From positions 1 to 46,751 of the forward strand of contig APKF01000004.1 in the NCBI GenBank assembly GCA_000353875.1: a stretch of DNA of 46,751 bases, written 5' to 3'. This DNA comes from Candidatus Caldatribacterium californiense OP9-cSCG. Its GTDB lineage: Bacteria; Atribacterota; Atribacteria; Atribacterales; Caldatribacteriaceae. Shown in pieces: positions 8,042 to 16,323 of this stretch; the stretch's first letter is position 1; each line of letters begins with the position of its first letter. The notes under the pieces are model-generated. The model had not been told where the DNA came from, searched no databases, and was given only the letters and a program-made list of their open reading frames with translations. Both the position numbers and the translations under genes were made by a program.

Positions 8042-9057
8042 TCCCCTTCCTCCTTTCTCTCCTGGTGTCCTCTCACCGAAACTCGCTTTCTTCCCACAAG
8101 ACCTTCGGGTTTCCAGAGCATAACAACGATGAGGAGCAGTGCGTAAATGAGCTCGATAAGGCCATAGAGCTTCAGGTGCTCCTCAAGGGGCTTCAGAGCA
8201 TACCGGAGTGCCAGAAGGAGCACCGCCCCCACCACCGGTCCGCTCATGGTCCCCATGCAACCGACGATGAGCATGACGACAATCTGAAAGGTCAGGGTGA
8301 AAGAGAACTCAAAAGGACGAATGGCCTTGGTCAGGTGCGCGTACAACCCCCCTGCAACCCCTGCGAAGAACGCCCCCACCACAAAGGCGAAGAGCTTGTA
8401 CTTCATGGGATAGATGCCAAGGACCTGCGCCGCGGTTTCGTCTTCCCTGAGGGCCATCAGGGCCCTCCCGAAACGGGAATTGACGATCCTCCACACCACG
8501 TACATGGTGATGAAAAGCCACAGGAACGTCCAGTACACATTCGTGTACAGCGGAATGGCGCTGATTCCCATCGGTCCCCGGGTGATGCCTTTGAGGGTTT
8601 TGGCAAACGTCACCACGATGACCATGAACCCCAAAGACGCCACAGAGAGGTAGTGCCCCCGAAGGCGGAGCACCGGTGCCCCGATGAGCAAAGCAGCACA
8701 GCTTGCGAGAACCCCTCCAGCAAGAAGCGCAGGGAAGAACGACCAGGCAGCGTCCGGTCCTCCCAGAAACCAGGGAAGACGGGGAAGGTCATAGGCTTCC
8801 CGAAGAGGGACGGGAAAGGTGAGGAGAGTCGAGGTGTACGCCCCGATGGCCATGAAGGCTGCGTGCCCCAGAGAGAAAAGCCCAGTATATCCATTGGTGA
8901 GGTTCAAACTCACCGTGGCGATGGAGTAAATTCCCATGAGGATGAGGATGTGCAGGAGGTACCGATTCAGGGTTTTTTCCGCCACAAACAGAGCACCAAA
9001 GAGCACCAAGCCCCCAATGACGAACCAGAGCTCCTGAGGGATACGCCGCTTCATCAC
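8014..9057 (-). CDS. livM: Branched-chain amino-acid type ABC permease (LivM)
   Basis: Membrane permease of 347 residues. The LivM family pattern TVSLNLTNGYTGLFSLGHAA lies near residue 50, and EDETAAQVLGIYPMKYKLFAF is the cytoplasmic loop that contacts the ATPases. About nine hydrophobic segments are visible. The C-terminal tail after MLWKPEGLVG is charged and slightly longer than usual, and it overlaps the next gene by 28 bp. It overlaps livH by 4 bp. The likely start is GTG at 9057, or the adjoining ATG at 9054. Confidence 0.93.
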   Translation of the reverse strand: MMKRRIPQELWFVIGGLVLFGALFVAEKTLNRYLLHILILMGIYSIATVSLNLTNGYTGLFSLGHAAFMAIGAYTSTLLTFPVPLREAYDLPRLPWFLGGPDAAWSFFPALLAGGVLASCAALLIGAPVLRLRGHYLSVASLGFMVIVVTFAKTLKGITRGPMGISAIPLYTNVYWTFLWLFITMYVVWRIVNSRFGRALMALREDETAAQVLGIYPMKYKLFAFVVGAFFAGVAGGLYAHLTKAIRPFEFSFTLTFQIVVMLIVGCMGTMSGPVVGAVLLLALRYALKPLEEHLKLYGLIELIYALLLIVVMLWKPEGLVGRKRVSVRGHQERKEEGEWARFSTPR

Positions 9058-9953
9058 ACCCGTACCTCTTCCCTTATCCCCATGATACCCGAGGGACGAA
9101 TGAGTAGGACCAAAACGAGGATGGCAAAGACAATCCCATCACGGTATTCGGCAAAGCGTGTAGGCAAAAAGGCGATGGAGAGAATCTCTGCAAGTCCCAG
9201 GACAAACCCTCCAAGCATGGCGCCGGGAATACTCCCCACACCGCCCACAACCACGGCCACGAAGGCCTTGACTCCCGTGAGAAAGCCCATATCGTAGGAA
9301 ATCTGCCCGTACTTTGCTCCCCACAGGAATCCTGTGAAGGCAGCAATGGCCGAGCCCAGGACAAAGGCCACCGAGATGACCCGGTTCACCTCAATCCCCA
9401 TGAGGTTGGCAACCTCAAGATTTTCCGCCGTTGCCCGCATGGCGATCCCCAGCTTTGTCCGTTTCACAAAGAAGTGGAAGGCGAGCATGATGAGAAGAGA
9501 CGAAAGGATGATGAAGACATCAACCGTCCGGAAAGTCAGATACGGTGTCCGGTACAGCGTTGCCAGAAATTCTGGAGTCTTGAAGGCGTAAGGCTGGGGA
9601 GAAACAATGAGTTTGGTGAAATTCTCAATGAAGGTATAGAACCCCAGCGAGGTGATGAGGAGTGCCACCTCCGGGCCGCCCCGGAGTTTCCTGTAGGCCA
9701 CAAGGTCAAGGACAAGACCCATGACTCCCCCAAACCCGAGGACCAGAAACAGCGCAGCCACAAAGGGCAGACCAAGACGGAAAAAGACAAAATACATGAA
9801 GAACGCCCCCAGGGTAATAAGGGCACCATGGGCGAAGTTAATGAGCCGGAGAATGCCATACACCACCGTCATACCCAGGGCAAGGAGCGCATAAATGCAA
9901 CCGAGAATAATGCCGTTCATGCTCTGCTGCAAAAAATACGAGAGCGAGAACAT
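9054..9953 (-). CDS. livH: Branched-chain amino-acid type ABC permease (LivH)
   Basis: Membrane permease of 299 residues and partner of LivM in the import channel. Family signatures are GIILGCIYALLALGMTVVYG at the start, INFAHGALITLGAF (about residues 38-51), and AENLEVANLMGIEVNRVISVAF in the coupling loop. Eight hydrophobic segments are visible. It lies 3 bp after livF. The start ATG at 9953 gives the normal family N-terminus. Confidence 0.94.
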   Translation of the reverse strand: MFSLSYFLQQSMNGIILGCIYALLALGMTVVYGILRLINFAHGALITLGAFFMYFVFFRLGLPFVAALFLVLGFGGVMGLVLDLVAYRKLRGGPEVALLITSLGFYTFIENFTKLIVSPQPYAFKTPEFLATLYRTPYLTFRTVDVFIILSSLLIMLAFHFFVKRTKLGIAMRATAENLEVANLMGIEVNRVISVAFVLGSAIAAFTGFLWGAKYGQISYDMGFLTGVKAFVAVVVGGVGSIPGAMLGGFVLGLAEILSIAFLPTRFAEYRDGIVFAILVLVLLIRPSGIMGIREEVRV

Positions 9954-9956
9954 ACC

Positions 9957-10661
9957 CTACCCTCCCAGATAGACCTTTTTCACCTCTTCAAGGGACTCAA
10001 CCTCCCGGGGAGTCCCGGCGATCTTCACCACCCCCGTCTCCAGAACGTACACATAGTCGGCGATACCAATGGCCATGGGGGCACTCTGCTCCACAAGGAG
10101 GATGGTGACTCCACTCTCCCGGATACGCCGAATCAGGGTATAGAGCTCTCGAACCACAAGGGGGGCAAGACCAAGCGAGGGTTCGTCAAGGAGCATGAGC
10201 CTGGGGCGGGACATGAGGCCTCGACCGATGGCCAGCATCTGCTGTTCACCCCCGGAGAGCGTCCCGGCAATCTGGTTTTCCCGTTCCTTCAGACGGGGAA
10301 AAAGGCGGTACACCTCCTCAAGATCCTGGAGAATTCCCCCCTGGTCTTTCCGGTGGTACGCTCCAAGGAGAAGGTTTTCCCGCACCGTAAGGCGGTTGAA
10401 AATTCCCCGACCTTCAGGCACGAGGGCAACACCCAGACGGACCCGCTGAGGCGCGGGGAGGAAAGTGATGTCCTTCCCGTCGTAGAAAATGCGACCCCGT
10501 GCCGGCCGCAGAACCCCCATAATGGTTTTCAAGGTTGTTGTCTTGCCGGCACCGTTGGCCCCAAGGAGGGCCACAATCTGCCCCCTCTCCACTTCAAGCT
10601 CGAGCTCCTGGATCGCAGGAATGACACCGTACTTCACCGTAACCTTCTCAACCTTAAGCAA
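9957..10661 (-). CDS. livF: Branched-chain amino-acid type ABC ATPase (LivF)
   Basis: Cytoplasmic ATPase of 234 residues. It has Walker A GANGAGKTTTLK (about residues 35-46), signature LSGGEQQMLAIGRGLM, Walker B LMLLDEPSLGL, and the LivF pattern LVPEGRGIFNRLTVRENL. I chose the TTG at 10661, which has AGGTGA five bases upstream and gives the usual length. A GTG at 10670 is the alternative. An ATG farther up at 10808 would add about 50 residues from inside livG and is unlikely. It overlaps the end of livG by 8 bp. Confidence 0.9.
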   Translation of the reverse strand: MLKVEKVTVKYGVIPAIQELELEVERGQIVALLGANGAGKTTTLKTIMGVLRPARGRIFYDGKDITFLPAPQRVRLGVALVPEGRGIFNRLTVRENLLLGAYHRKDQGGILQDLEEVYRLFPRLKERENQIAGTLSGGEQQMLAIGRGLMSRPRLMLLDEPSLGLAPLVVRELYTLIRRIRESGVTILLVEQSAPMAIGIADYVYVLETGVVKIAGTPREVESLEEVKKVYLGG

Positions 10662-11433
10662 CGAGATCACCTGTCCCAAGATATGCCTCAATGACTTTCG
10701 GATTCTGACGGATTTCTTCGGGAGTCCCAACGGCAATAACCGAGCCGTAATCGAGGACCTGGATAACCTCGGCCAGTCCCATGACAAAGGACATCCGGTG
10801 TTCCACAATGATCATGGTGAGGTGGAAATCCCTCTGAAGCTCTGCAACCAGACGGGCCAGGTCATCGGCCTCTTTCGTGTTCATCCCCGCAGAGGGTTCA
10901 TCAAGAAGGACAAGCTCCGGCCCAGTCATCAGCGCCCGGGCAATGTCGAGTTTCCGCTGCAAACCGTAGGGGAGATTCGCAGCGATTTCCTTCCGGAACT
11001 CGTACAGGCCAAAGCGCTCAAGCATCTCACGGGCCTTCCGCTCTATGGCCTTCTCCTCCCGAAAGAACGAGGGGGCACAGAAAAGCGTGGAGAAGAATCC
11101 GCAACGGGCGTGCACGTGGGCGGCAACTTTCAGATTCTCCTCCACGGTAAGGGAGGGAAAAAGGCGCAGGTTCTGGAAGGTCCTGGTCAACCCCAGAGCG
11201 GTGATTTCATCAGGACGAAGGTGGGTAATGTCCCGCCCCTTGAACACAATCCTCCCCCGGGAAGGCTTCAGAACCCCACTGATGAGATTGAATACCGTGG
11301 TTTTCCCCGCTCCGTTCGGCCCAATGAGCCCGTAAATTGCCCCGCGGGGAAGCTCAAGGCTGTACCCACTTACGGCCATCAGGCCACCAAAATTCTTCCA
11401 CAGGTTCTCAACCTTCAGAATGCATTCGCTCAT
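10654..11433 (-). CDS. livG: Branched-chain amino-acid type ABC ATPase (LivG)
   Basis: Cytoplasmic ATPase of 259 residues pairing with LivF. It has Walker A GPNGAGKTTVFNLISG (about residues 39-54), LTRTFQNLRLFPSLTVEENL, LPYGLQRKLDIARALM in place of a strict LSGGQ (normal in LivG), and Walker B LVLLDEPSAGMN. The NTKEADDLARLV stretch is family-typical. It follows livK after a stable stem-loop. Confidence 0.93.
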   Translation of the reverse strand: MSECILKVENLWKNFGGLMAVSGYSLELPRGAIYGLIGPNGAGKTTVFNLISGVLKPSRGRIVFKGRDITHLRPDEITALGLTRTFQNLRLFPSLTVEENLKVAAHVHARCGFFSTLFCAPSFFREEKAIERKAREMLERFGLYEFRKEIAANLPYGLQRKLDIARALMTGPELVLLDEPSAGMNTKEADDLARLVAELQRDFHLTMIIVEHRMSFVMGLAEVIQVLDYGSVIAVGTPEEIRQNPKVIEAYLGTGDLVA

Positions 11434-11447
11434 CGTCGAAAGCAGCC

Positions 11448-11470
11448 GGGGAGGGGCAGCACCCCTCCCC
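11448..11470 (-). promoter_or_regulatory. GC-rich stem-loop between livK and livG
   Basis: A 9-bp perfect stem (ggggagggg/cccctcccc) with a 5-base loop in the 45-bp livK-livG gap. No T-run follows on the minus strand, so it is more likely to be a 3' stabiliser or partial attenuator that lets the binding protein be made in excess over the membrane parts. Confidence 0.5.
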
Positions 11471-11478
11471 GTCCTCCT

Positions 11479-12648
11479 TCACTTGGCGATTTTGGGGTCA
11501 GGCAGGTACTCAGGAGCTATTTGTTTGACGGTCACGAACTTGCCGTTCTTCACCTCGATCACGGCCACGGACTTATTCGGCACCTGGCTTCCGGCCTCAT
11601 AGGAAATGGTTCCCGAAACACCCTGGAAGTCCTTGATCTGGGCAAGACCCTCGGGAATCTTCTTGGGGTCATCGGTGCCGACGATTTCAATAGCCCTGGC
11701 AAGGAGCTTCATGGCGTCGTACCCAAGGGCGGCAAAGGCGTTCTCAGGAGGATTTCCGAACATGGCCTGGTAGTCGCTCTTGAACTTCTGTATGATGGGG
11801 CTTGGATCCTCCAAGGACATGTGGGTTGCGAATACCACGCCTTCGGCAGCCGCACCACCCGTCTGCACAAGAAGCGGCGTGTCAAAACCGTCTTCACCGA
11901 AAATGGGGATGGTGACACCGCCGTCCCGGATTTGCTTCACGATGACACCACAGTTGTCGGGGATGGCGCCCACGTACACAAAGTCCACCCTGCCCTGGTC
12001 CTGGTACTCCTTGAGACGGGCTACCATGCTGGAGAAATCGGTCCAGGTGATTTCGAAGTAGTCCTCGTAGACCACTTCACCCCCGTAGTGCTTCAGGGCA
12101 TCGGCAAAATAGGCACAGACGGCGACGCTGAAGTCCACCGCCGTGTCCACCCAGATGGCTCCCCGCTTGAGCCCCAGGTCCTTCACCGCGTACTCGGCAA
12201 TGGCCGCTGCCTGGGCATTGTCGCCAAAGCAGGCCAGCCAGGCACCGGTGCGCTCTGGAATACGGGGATGGGTGGCTCCTGGAGTGATGAAAGGCACACC
12301 GTATTCCCGCGCCAGAGGTGCGGCAATGTTCACCCAGTGGGTGTCGCAGTACCCAATGAGTGCCGAAACCTTTTCGTTCTCAATCAGGCGGATGACTGCG
12401 GCAACGGTTTCACCCTCGTCGGCCTTGGTATCAACAACCTTAAGCTCAATCGGCCGTCCCAGAACCCCTCCCGCTTTGTTGATTTCCTCAGCAGCAAGCT
12501 TTACCCCGTTGAGTGCCGGCGTGTCAATGGATGCCCACGGACCCGTGAGACCCATGACGACCCCAACCTTGATGGGTTCAGCCGCACAGGCAGTCCACAC
12601 AAGACCAAAGAATAAAACCGCCACACCGAGCAACGCTAGCCTCTTCAT
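11479..12648 (-). CDS. Branched-chain amino-acid type ABC substrate-binding protein (LivJ/LivK)
   Basis: Secreted binding protein of 389 residues. A signal peptide occupies about residues 1-22 (hydrophobic core LALLGVAVLFFGLVW, likely cut near ACAA-EP). The mature start IKVGVVMGLTGPWASIDTPA and AAEEINKAGGVLGRPIELKVVD are hallmarks of the Leu/Ile/Val binding family (Peripla_BP_6). Family members also bind amides, urea or other amino acids, so the ligand is not certain. Context between an asparaginase/isoaspartyl peptidase and AsnRS hints at asparagine, aspartyl compounds or amides. It has its own promoter (12677-12706); AGGAGG lies nine bases before the ATG. Confidence 0.92.
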   Translation of the reverse strand: MKRLALLGVAVLFFGLVWTACAAEPIKVGVVMGLTGPWASIDTPALNGVKLAAEEINKAGGVLGRPIELKVVDTKADEGETVAAVIRLIENEKVSALIGYCDTHWVNIAAPLAREYGVPFITPGATHPRIPERTGAWLACFGDNAQAAAIAEYAVKDLGLKRGAIWVDTAVDFSVAVCAYFADALKHYGGEVVYEDYFEITWTDFSSMVARLKEYQDQGRVDFVYVGAIPDNCGVIVKQIRDGGVTIPIFGEDGFDTPLLVQTGGAAAEGVVFATHMSLEDPSPIIQKFKSDYQAMFGNPPENAFAALGYDAMKLLARAIEIVGTDDPKKIPEGLAQIKDFQGVSGTISYEAGSQVPNKSVAVIEVKNGKFVTVKQIAPEYLPDPKIAK

Positions 12649-12676
12649 AGCACCACCTCCTGAAAAGTTTACCCAT

Positions 12677-12706
12677 GTTATACCCTTTTTCTGTCCTCGA
12701 CGTCAA
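12677..12706 (-). promoter_or_regulatory. Promoter of the liv operon
   Basis: TTGACG (12706-12701) and TATAAC (12682-12677) with an 18-bp spacer on the minus strand. The -35 overlaps the stop codon of the upstream peptidase gene. The start of transcription should be near 12670, about 22 bases before livK. Confidence 0.7.
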
Positions 12707-13617
12707 CTCCTCGGAGGGAAAACGTAGGGCTCTCCCATCCCTTTACGGAAATAGGCAAAAGTAAGCGTCCCTCCACAGGCTCCGAAGCCAACCTCTCCAT
12801 CCCTTCTTACAGCAATAGCTCCACACACCACACCGAATTTCCGGGCAAGCTCCATCCCCCGATCAACAGCCTCCTGGGCGGAAACCTCTTCCATCCATTC
12901 GGCGATTTTGCGAGCAAGGCCAAGCTTCACAATGCCCTCTCCTTCTCCAGTCATGGAAACTCCACCCCATTCCCAGGCAAAGGTTCCGCAACCGATAATC
13001 GGAGAATCTCCCACCCTTCCCGGAAGCTGCATCTCAACACCACCGGTTGAGGTTCCTGCGGCAATACGTCCGGAAGCATCCAAAGCCACAGCCCCCACCG
13101 TTCCAAGGTGGAGTCTGCGGAGTTTCTCCCGGGCCCTCTTCAGGTAGTAGTGGTAAATGGAGTTCTTTTCCTGCGATGCCTTCGCAATGGACTTCTCAAG
13201 GGTCCTTATGGTGAGCTCTGCCACCGGGTTGTACTCTTCAAATCCCAGAAGGCGGGCAAAGAGATTCGCCCCTTCCCCCACAAGGAGCACATGGCGTGTT
13301 CTCTCCATCACCGCCCGGGCAATGGAAATGGGGTGCCGGACGTTCTTGATGGCTGCCACACCCCCGCAGGAAAAATCATCCTTCATGATGCTTGCGGACA
13401 TTTCTACCTCTCCCAGGAGATTGGGAAATGCCCCTGTTCCTGCGTTGAGACGGGGGTCATCCTCGAGGACCTTCACTGCCTCTTCCACAGCATCGACTGC
13501 TTCGCAGCTCTGCAGGGCTTCCATTCCCAAGATACAGGCCCGGTACAGGGGCTCGAAAACATCGGGGATCTCTTCGACGCAAATGCCACCATGGACAACA
13601 ATAACCACTGCGCTCAC
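12703..13617 (-). CDS. Isoaspartyl peptidase / type 2 L-asparaginase
   Basis: N-terminal-nucleophile hydrolase of 304 residues that cleaves beta-aspartyl peptides and/or asparagine. The enzyme self-cleaves before a Thr. The cleavage region GTVGAVALD places that Thr at about residue 173, and the oxyanion/Gly loops LNAGTGAF (about 58-65) and GGVEMQLPGRVGDSPIIGCG with the family Arg-x-Gly-Asp-Ser pattern are intact. The start is GTG at 13617 with no clear Shine-Dalgarno; transcription from the -10 at 13638-13643 would leave a very short leader. It probably feeds aspartate or asparagine metabolism together with the downstream importer. Confidence 0.9.
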   Translation of the reverse strand: MSAVVIVVHGGICVEEIPDVFEPLYRACILGMEALQSCEAVDAVEEAVKVLEDDPRLNAGTGAFPNLLGEVEMSASIMKDDFSCGGVAAIKNVRHPISIARAVMERTRHVLLVGEGANLFARLLGFEEYNPVAELTIRTLEKSIAKASQEKNSIYHYYLKRAREKLRRLHLGTVGAVALDASGRIAAGTSTGGVEMQLPGRVGDSPIIGCGTFAWEWGGVSMTGEGEGIVKLGLARKIAEWMEEVSAQEAVDRGMELARKFGVVCGAIAVRRDGEVGFGACGGTLTFAYFRKGMGEPYVFPPRS

Positions 13618-13637
13618 TACACGGAAAGAATCTCTTT

Positions 13638-13643
13638 ATTATA
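13638..13643 (-). promoter_or_regulatory. Probable -10 box of the isoaspartyl peptidase gene
   Basis: A perfect TATAAT on the minus strand, 20 bp upstream of the GTG start. No good -35 was found at the normal distance. Transcription from here would begin about 13 bases before the start codon. Confidence 0.45.
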
Positions 13644-13678
13644 CTTCAAGCATCTTGCGGAACGGCAGGAACCCTGGA

Positions 13679-13873
13679 CTACTTCTCTTTCTCCAGTTCC
13701 TCAATCCGCCGCTCGATCCAGGCAAGGCGCCGGCGAAGGAACTCCGCCTCTTCTCGAAGGAGTTCGAGCTCCTCCTCCCGGGTAAGGCACGAGAAACAGG
13801 GGCCAAAACCCGGGAAGAAGAAGTGACCACCGAAGCAGAAGCATCCTGCATCACCAAAAACGTACCGCCGCAT
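13679..13873 (-). CDS. Small Cys-rich coiled-coil protein after feoB (DUF5320-like)
   Basis: A 64-residue protein. The N-terminal half is rich in Phe, Gly and Cys, with CxC (C11, C13), H17 and CxxC (C26, C29), a possible metal site. The C-terminal half (about residues 31-64) is a highly charged heptad helix (EEELELLREEAEFLRRRL onward) predicted to form a coiled coil. The coiled-coil end resembles the DUF5320 family, though those are usually Gly/Met-rich in front. The start is the ATG at 13873 with GAGGAGGG eight bases upstream; a TTG at 13891 overlapping the feoB stop is an alternative. Position at the end of the fur-feoAB operon suggests a role in ferrous iron uptake. The function is unknown. 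Confidence 0.7.
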   Translation of the reverse strand: MRRYVFGDAGCFCFGGHFFFPGFGPCFSCLTREEELELLREEAEFLRRRLAWIERRIEELEKEK

Positions 13874-13887
13874 CCCGCAAACCCTCC

Positions 13888-15594
13888 TCAAAGGAGCATG
13901 TTCAGGAGACTTCCCACAATGAAGGCAAAAGAAAGCATAATGGCAACAGCCTCAAAAAGCCGCTTCCACCCGAATTCCCGGAGCACCACCACAAAGGCAG
14001 CCACACAGGGGAAGAAAAGGGAAATCACAACGCTGGCAATGACCAGTTGCTTGACCGAAAGACCCAGAGGCAAAAGAAGCCCCATGGCCATGTACTTTCG
14101 TAAAATTCCCAGGGCGATGACGAGAATCGCCTCAGGAGGAAGTCCCAGCATCCGGGAAAGCCAGGGACTCACAAACCGGGCAAGAGCAGGAAAGGCATTC
14201 GTGAGGTACAGGAGATTCACGATGAGCGTTCCCAAAAACACGATGGGCAAAGCATCGCGCAGGAAACCCCGGAGACGAACCCAGAGCTTGGAGAGCACTG
14301 CTTTCGGGAAGGGCAGGCGGTAGGGGGGAATCTCGCAGATGAGCGGAGGGCGAAACCCCGGCACCAGGTACTTTAAAAGCAGTGCAAGGGAAATCACCAC
14401 AGCAAAAAGCGTCCCGTAAACAACAAGAACCGGAGCAACACCATGGGGAGCAAGGGCGCCCACGATGAGTGCCTGCTGGGCTGAGCAGGGAATGCCAATG
14501 GCAATGAGCACCGTCACCACAAAGCGTTCTTTCTCGCTCTCCAGAACCCGTGTGGCCATGATACCGGGGACATTGCATCCCAGCCCAAGGAGCATGGGAA
14601 CGACAGAATACCCGTGGAGCCCCAGGCGGTGCAGGAATCCATCGAGCAACACCGCAAGACGGGGCAGGTACCCCACGTCTTCGAGAAGACCCAGAACAAG
14701 GTAGAAGGCCAGAACGTAAGGGAGAACAGCCCCCAAGGACACGTAAACCCCCGTGGAGAGAAGACCAAGAGACAGCTCAAAGTCAATGTGGCCATCCACA
14801 GGCTTTCCGATAAGCACTTCGTACCAGAGGGGATACCGGGAAAGCAGGACCCCAAGACGCTCGAGAAGAGGAAGGTAGTACCGCTCAAAGAGCGGGTCAA
14901 GGAGGTGAATGAGACCCTCACCGATGAAGCGAACGGAAAAGAAAATCCCCACAAGGACCGCAAGGCCAAAGAGCAACCCAGCTCCAGGAAGCAGGGTAAC
15001 CCGCTGCAACGTATCCCGCCAGGTGGGACGACGGTATGAAAACCGCTGCACCTCGCTGATAACCTTGCCGATTTCTTCCCAGCGCCGTGTGTGGTCAGGG
15101 GAAACAAAATGAGGGATTCTTGCCTCTTGGAGAGCCGCAAGGAGGTTTTTGATGCCCTCTCCGGTGGTCGCCACAACCGGGACTACAGGAACTCCGAGGA
15201 TGCTCTCTAAAGCCTTGAGGTCGATGTCGATGCCCCGCTTCTTTGCCTCATCCCACATATTGAGTGCCACAACCATAGGTTTCTGTCTTTCCGTAAGCTC
15301 AAAGGTGAGGTAGAGATTGCGTTCCAGGTTTCCCGCATCCACCACGTTGATGACGATGTCCGCCTCCTCCACAAGACGGGCGGCAATACGTTCAGCCTCA
15401 GCAATCCCTTCAAGGGAATACGTACCCGGAGCGTCGATGACTTCGTACCACTCTCCTCCGTGCTCCACGTAACTCCGCAGAAAGTCTACCGTTGTCCCCG
15501 GATAATTCGAGGAAAAAGCGTAAACACCGCTTATCTGGGTGAAAATAACGCTTTTCCCAACATTGGGGTTCCCCGCAAGGACGATTCGCCTCAG
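13888..15594 (-). CDS. feoB: Ferrous iron transport protein FeoB
   Basis: Membrane iron(II) transporter with an N-terminal G domain, about 568 residues. G1 is GNPNVGKS (residues 8-15), G2 NYPGTTVDF, G3 DAPG, G4 NMWD. Membrane gate motifs GCNVPGIMATR and GIPCSAQQ carry the conserved Cys residues. The protein is at the short end for FeoB. The start is unusual: the only upstream ATG in frame (15738) would add 48 residues read out of frame through feoA (Arg/Gly/Ser-rich, unlike FeoB), and no GTG or TTG lies between. I therefore place the start at the CTG at 15594, which overlaps the feoA stop as CTGA. If CTG is wrong, the ATG at 15738 is the fallback. Confidence 0.9.
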   Translation of the reverse strand: MRRIVLAGNPNVGKSVIFTQISGVYAFSSNYPGTTVDFLRSYVEHGGEWYEVIDAPGTYSLEGIAEAERIAARLVEEADIVINVVDAGNLERNLYLTFELTERQKPMVVALNMWDEAKKRGIDIDLKALESILGVPVVPVVATTGEGIKNLLAALQEARIPHFVSPDHTRRWEEIGKVISEVQRFSYRRPTWRDTLQRVTLLPGAGLLFGLAVLVGIFFSVRFIGEGLIHLLDPLFERYYLPLLERLGVLLSRYPLWYEVLIGKPVDGHIDFELSLGLLSTGVYVSLGAVLPYVLAFYLVLGLLEDVGYLPRLAVLLDGFLHRLGLHGYSVVPMLLGLGCNVPGIMATRVLESEKERFVVTVLIAIGIPCSAQQALIVGALAPHGVAPVLVVYGTLFAVVISLALLLKYLVPGFRPPLICEIPPYRLPFPKAVLSKLWVRLRGFLRDALPIVFLGTLIVNLLYLTNAFPALARFVSPWLSRMLGLPPEAILVIALGILRKYMAMGLLLPLGLSVKQLVIASVVISLFFPCVAAFVVVLREFGWKRLFEAVAIMLSFAFIVGSLLNMLL

Positions 15595-15869
15595 CGCTCT
15601 ACCCGTACGAGAATCCTCTGGGCTATGCCTCTGCCCAGGGCGATCTCCTGCTGCCCCAGACGAATGACAACCGGTCCCTTGCCGATAATGGAGCTGACCT
15701 TTTCGATTCTCTTTCCGGGCACGACTCCGAGGACCCATAACCTCTTCACCATCCCTTCCCCACCATCAATCCGGACGATTTCTCCTTTTCCACCGGTCTC
15801 CATCTCCACCAGAGAGCGGATTTCTTCCACAGCCTCAGCCCCCTCGGATTTCACCGGCAACGCGGGCAC
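15591..15869 (-). CDS. feoA: Ferrous iron transport protein FeoA
   Basis: Small SH3-like cytoplasmic partner of FeoB, 92 residues (family about 75-90). The core GGKGEIVRIDGGEGMVKRLW followed by LGVVPGKRIEKV and IGKGPVVIRLGQQEIALGRG is the FeoA fold pattern. The first 18 or so residues overlap the end of fur by 19 bp, so the true start could be slightly later. The 4-base link to feoB suggests coupled translation. Confidence 0.88.
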   Translation of the reverse strand: MPALPVKSEGAEAVEEIRSLVEMETGGKGEIVRIDGGEGMVKRLWVLGVVPGKRIEKVSSIIGKGPVVIRLGQQEIALGRGIAQRILVRVER

Positions 15870-16288
15870 AGCCCGTAGAAATAGATGTGATAGGAGTGGA
15901 TGACAAATCCCTGTCTTTGCTCGAGCTCCTTTCGCAGATGCTGCAGGAATTCCTCCTCTTCCTGGGTCATCTCCTCACAGTCCACAACCTGACCACACCG
16001 GGTGCAGATCAGGTGGTGATGGAACCGTGCTGCACGGCGAATCATCTCGTAGTGTTCCCTGCCATCGCCAAAGTTTACTTTTCGGAGAATCCCCATGCGC
16101 AGGAGAAGGTCGAGATTCCGGTACACCGTTGCTATGCCGACTTTCTTTTTCTTTGCCCTCAGATGTTCGTACACGTCCTCGGCAGAGAGGTGCTGCCCTT
16201 TTTCCTCAAACACCTCAAGAATGGCACGGCGCGAGGACGTTGCTTTCTTGTTGAAGCGATGGAAAACATCTTTCCAGCTTTCTGGCAA
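15851..16288 (-). CDS. fur: Fur-family metal-responsive repressor
   Basis: Iron-responsive repressor of about 145 residues. The winged-helix part carries TSSRRAILEVFEEKGQHLSAEDVYEHL and VGIATVYRNLDLLLRMGIL. Metal sites are HHHLICTRCG and the C-terminal CPRC, giving the two CxxC pairs of structural zinc, with the HHH cluster as regulatory ligand. An ATG at 16318 lies at the predicted transcription start and inside the Fur box, so it would be leaderless. The TTG at 16288 has GAGGTG six bases upstream and gives a normal Fur N-terminus, so I prefer it; a GTG at 16297 is also possible. It is the first gene of the feo operon, hence probable autoregulation. It could also be a Zur or PerR relative, but feo linkage favours Fur. 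Confidence 0.88.
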   Translation of the reverse strand: MPESWKDVFHRFNKKATSSRRAILEVFEEKGQHLSAEDVYEHLRAKKKKVGIATVYRNLDLLLRMGILRKVNFGDGREHYEMIRRAARFHHHLICTRCGQVVDCEEMTQEEEEFLQHLRKELEQRQGFVIHSYHIYFYGLCPRCR

Positions 16289-16300
16289 GTCCTTCACCTC

Positions 16301-16319
16301 AATGAAAAATATTATCATT
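16301..16319. promoter_or_regulatory. Candidate Fur box
   Basis: On the minus strand the 19 bases begin AATGATAAT and end TTTCATT, with AATGA/TCATT inverted ends. The central 15 bases match the 7-1-7 Fur consensus (TGATAAT-N-ATTATCA) at 12 of 14 defined positions. It overlaps the predicted fur transcription start. Confidence 0.65.
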
Positions 16320-16323
16320 TTCC

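Noticed and set aside
10489-12615. A 708-codon open frame on the plus strand opposite livF, livG and livK
   Set aside because: It has no recognisable motifs or ribosome site and is the mirror of three clear ABC genes; long antisense frames are expected here from codon bias.
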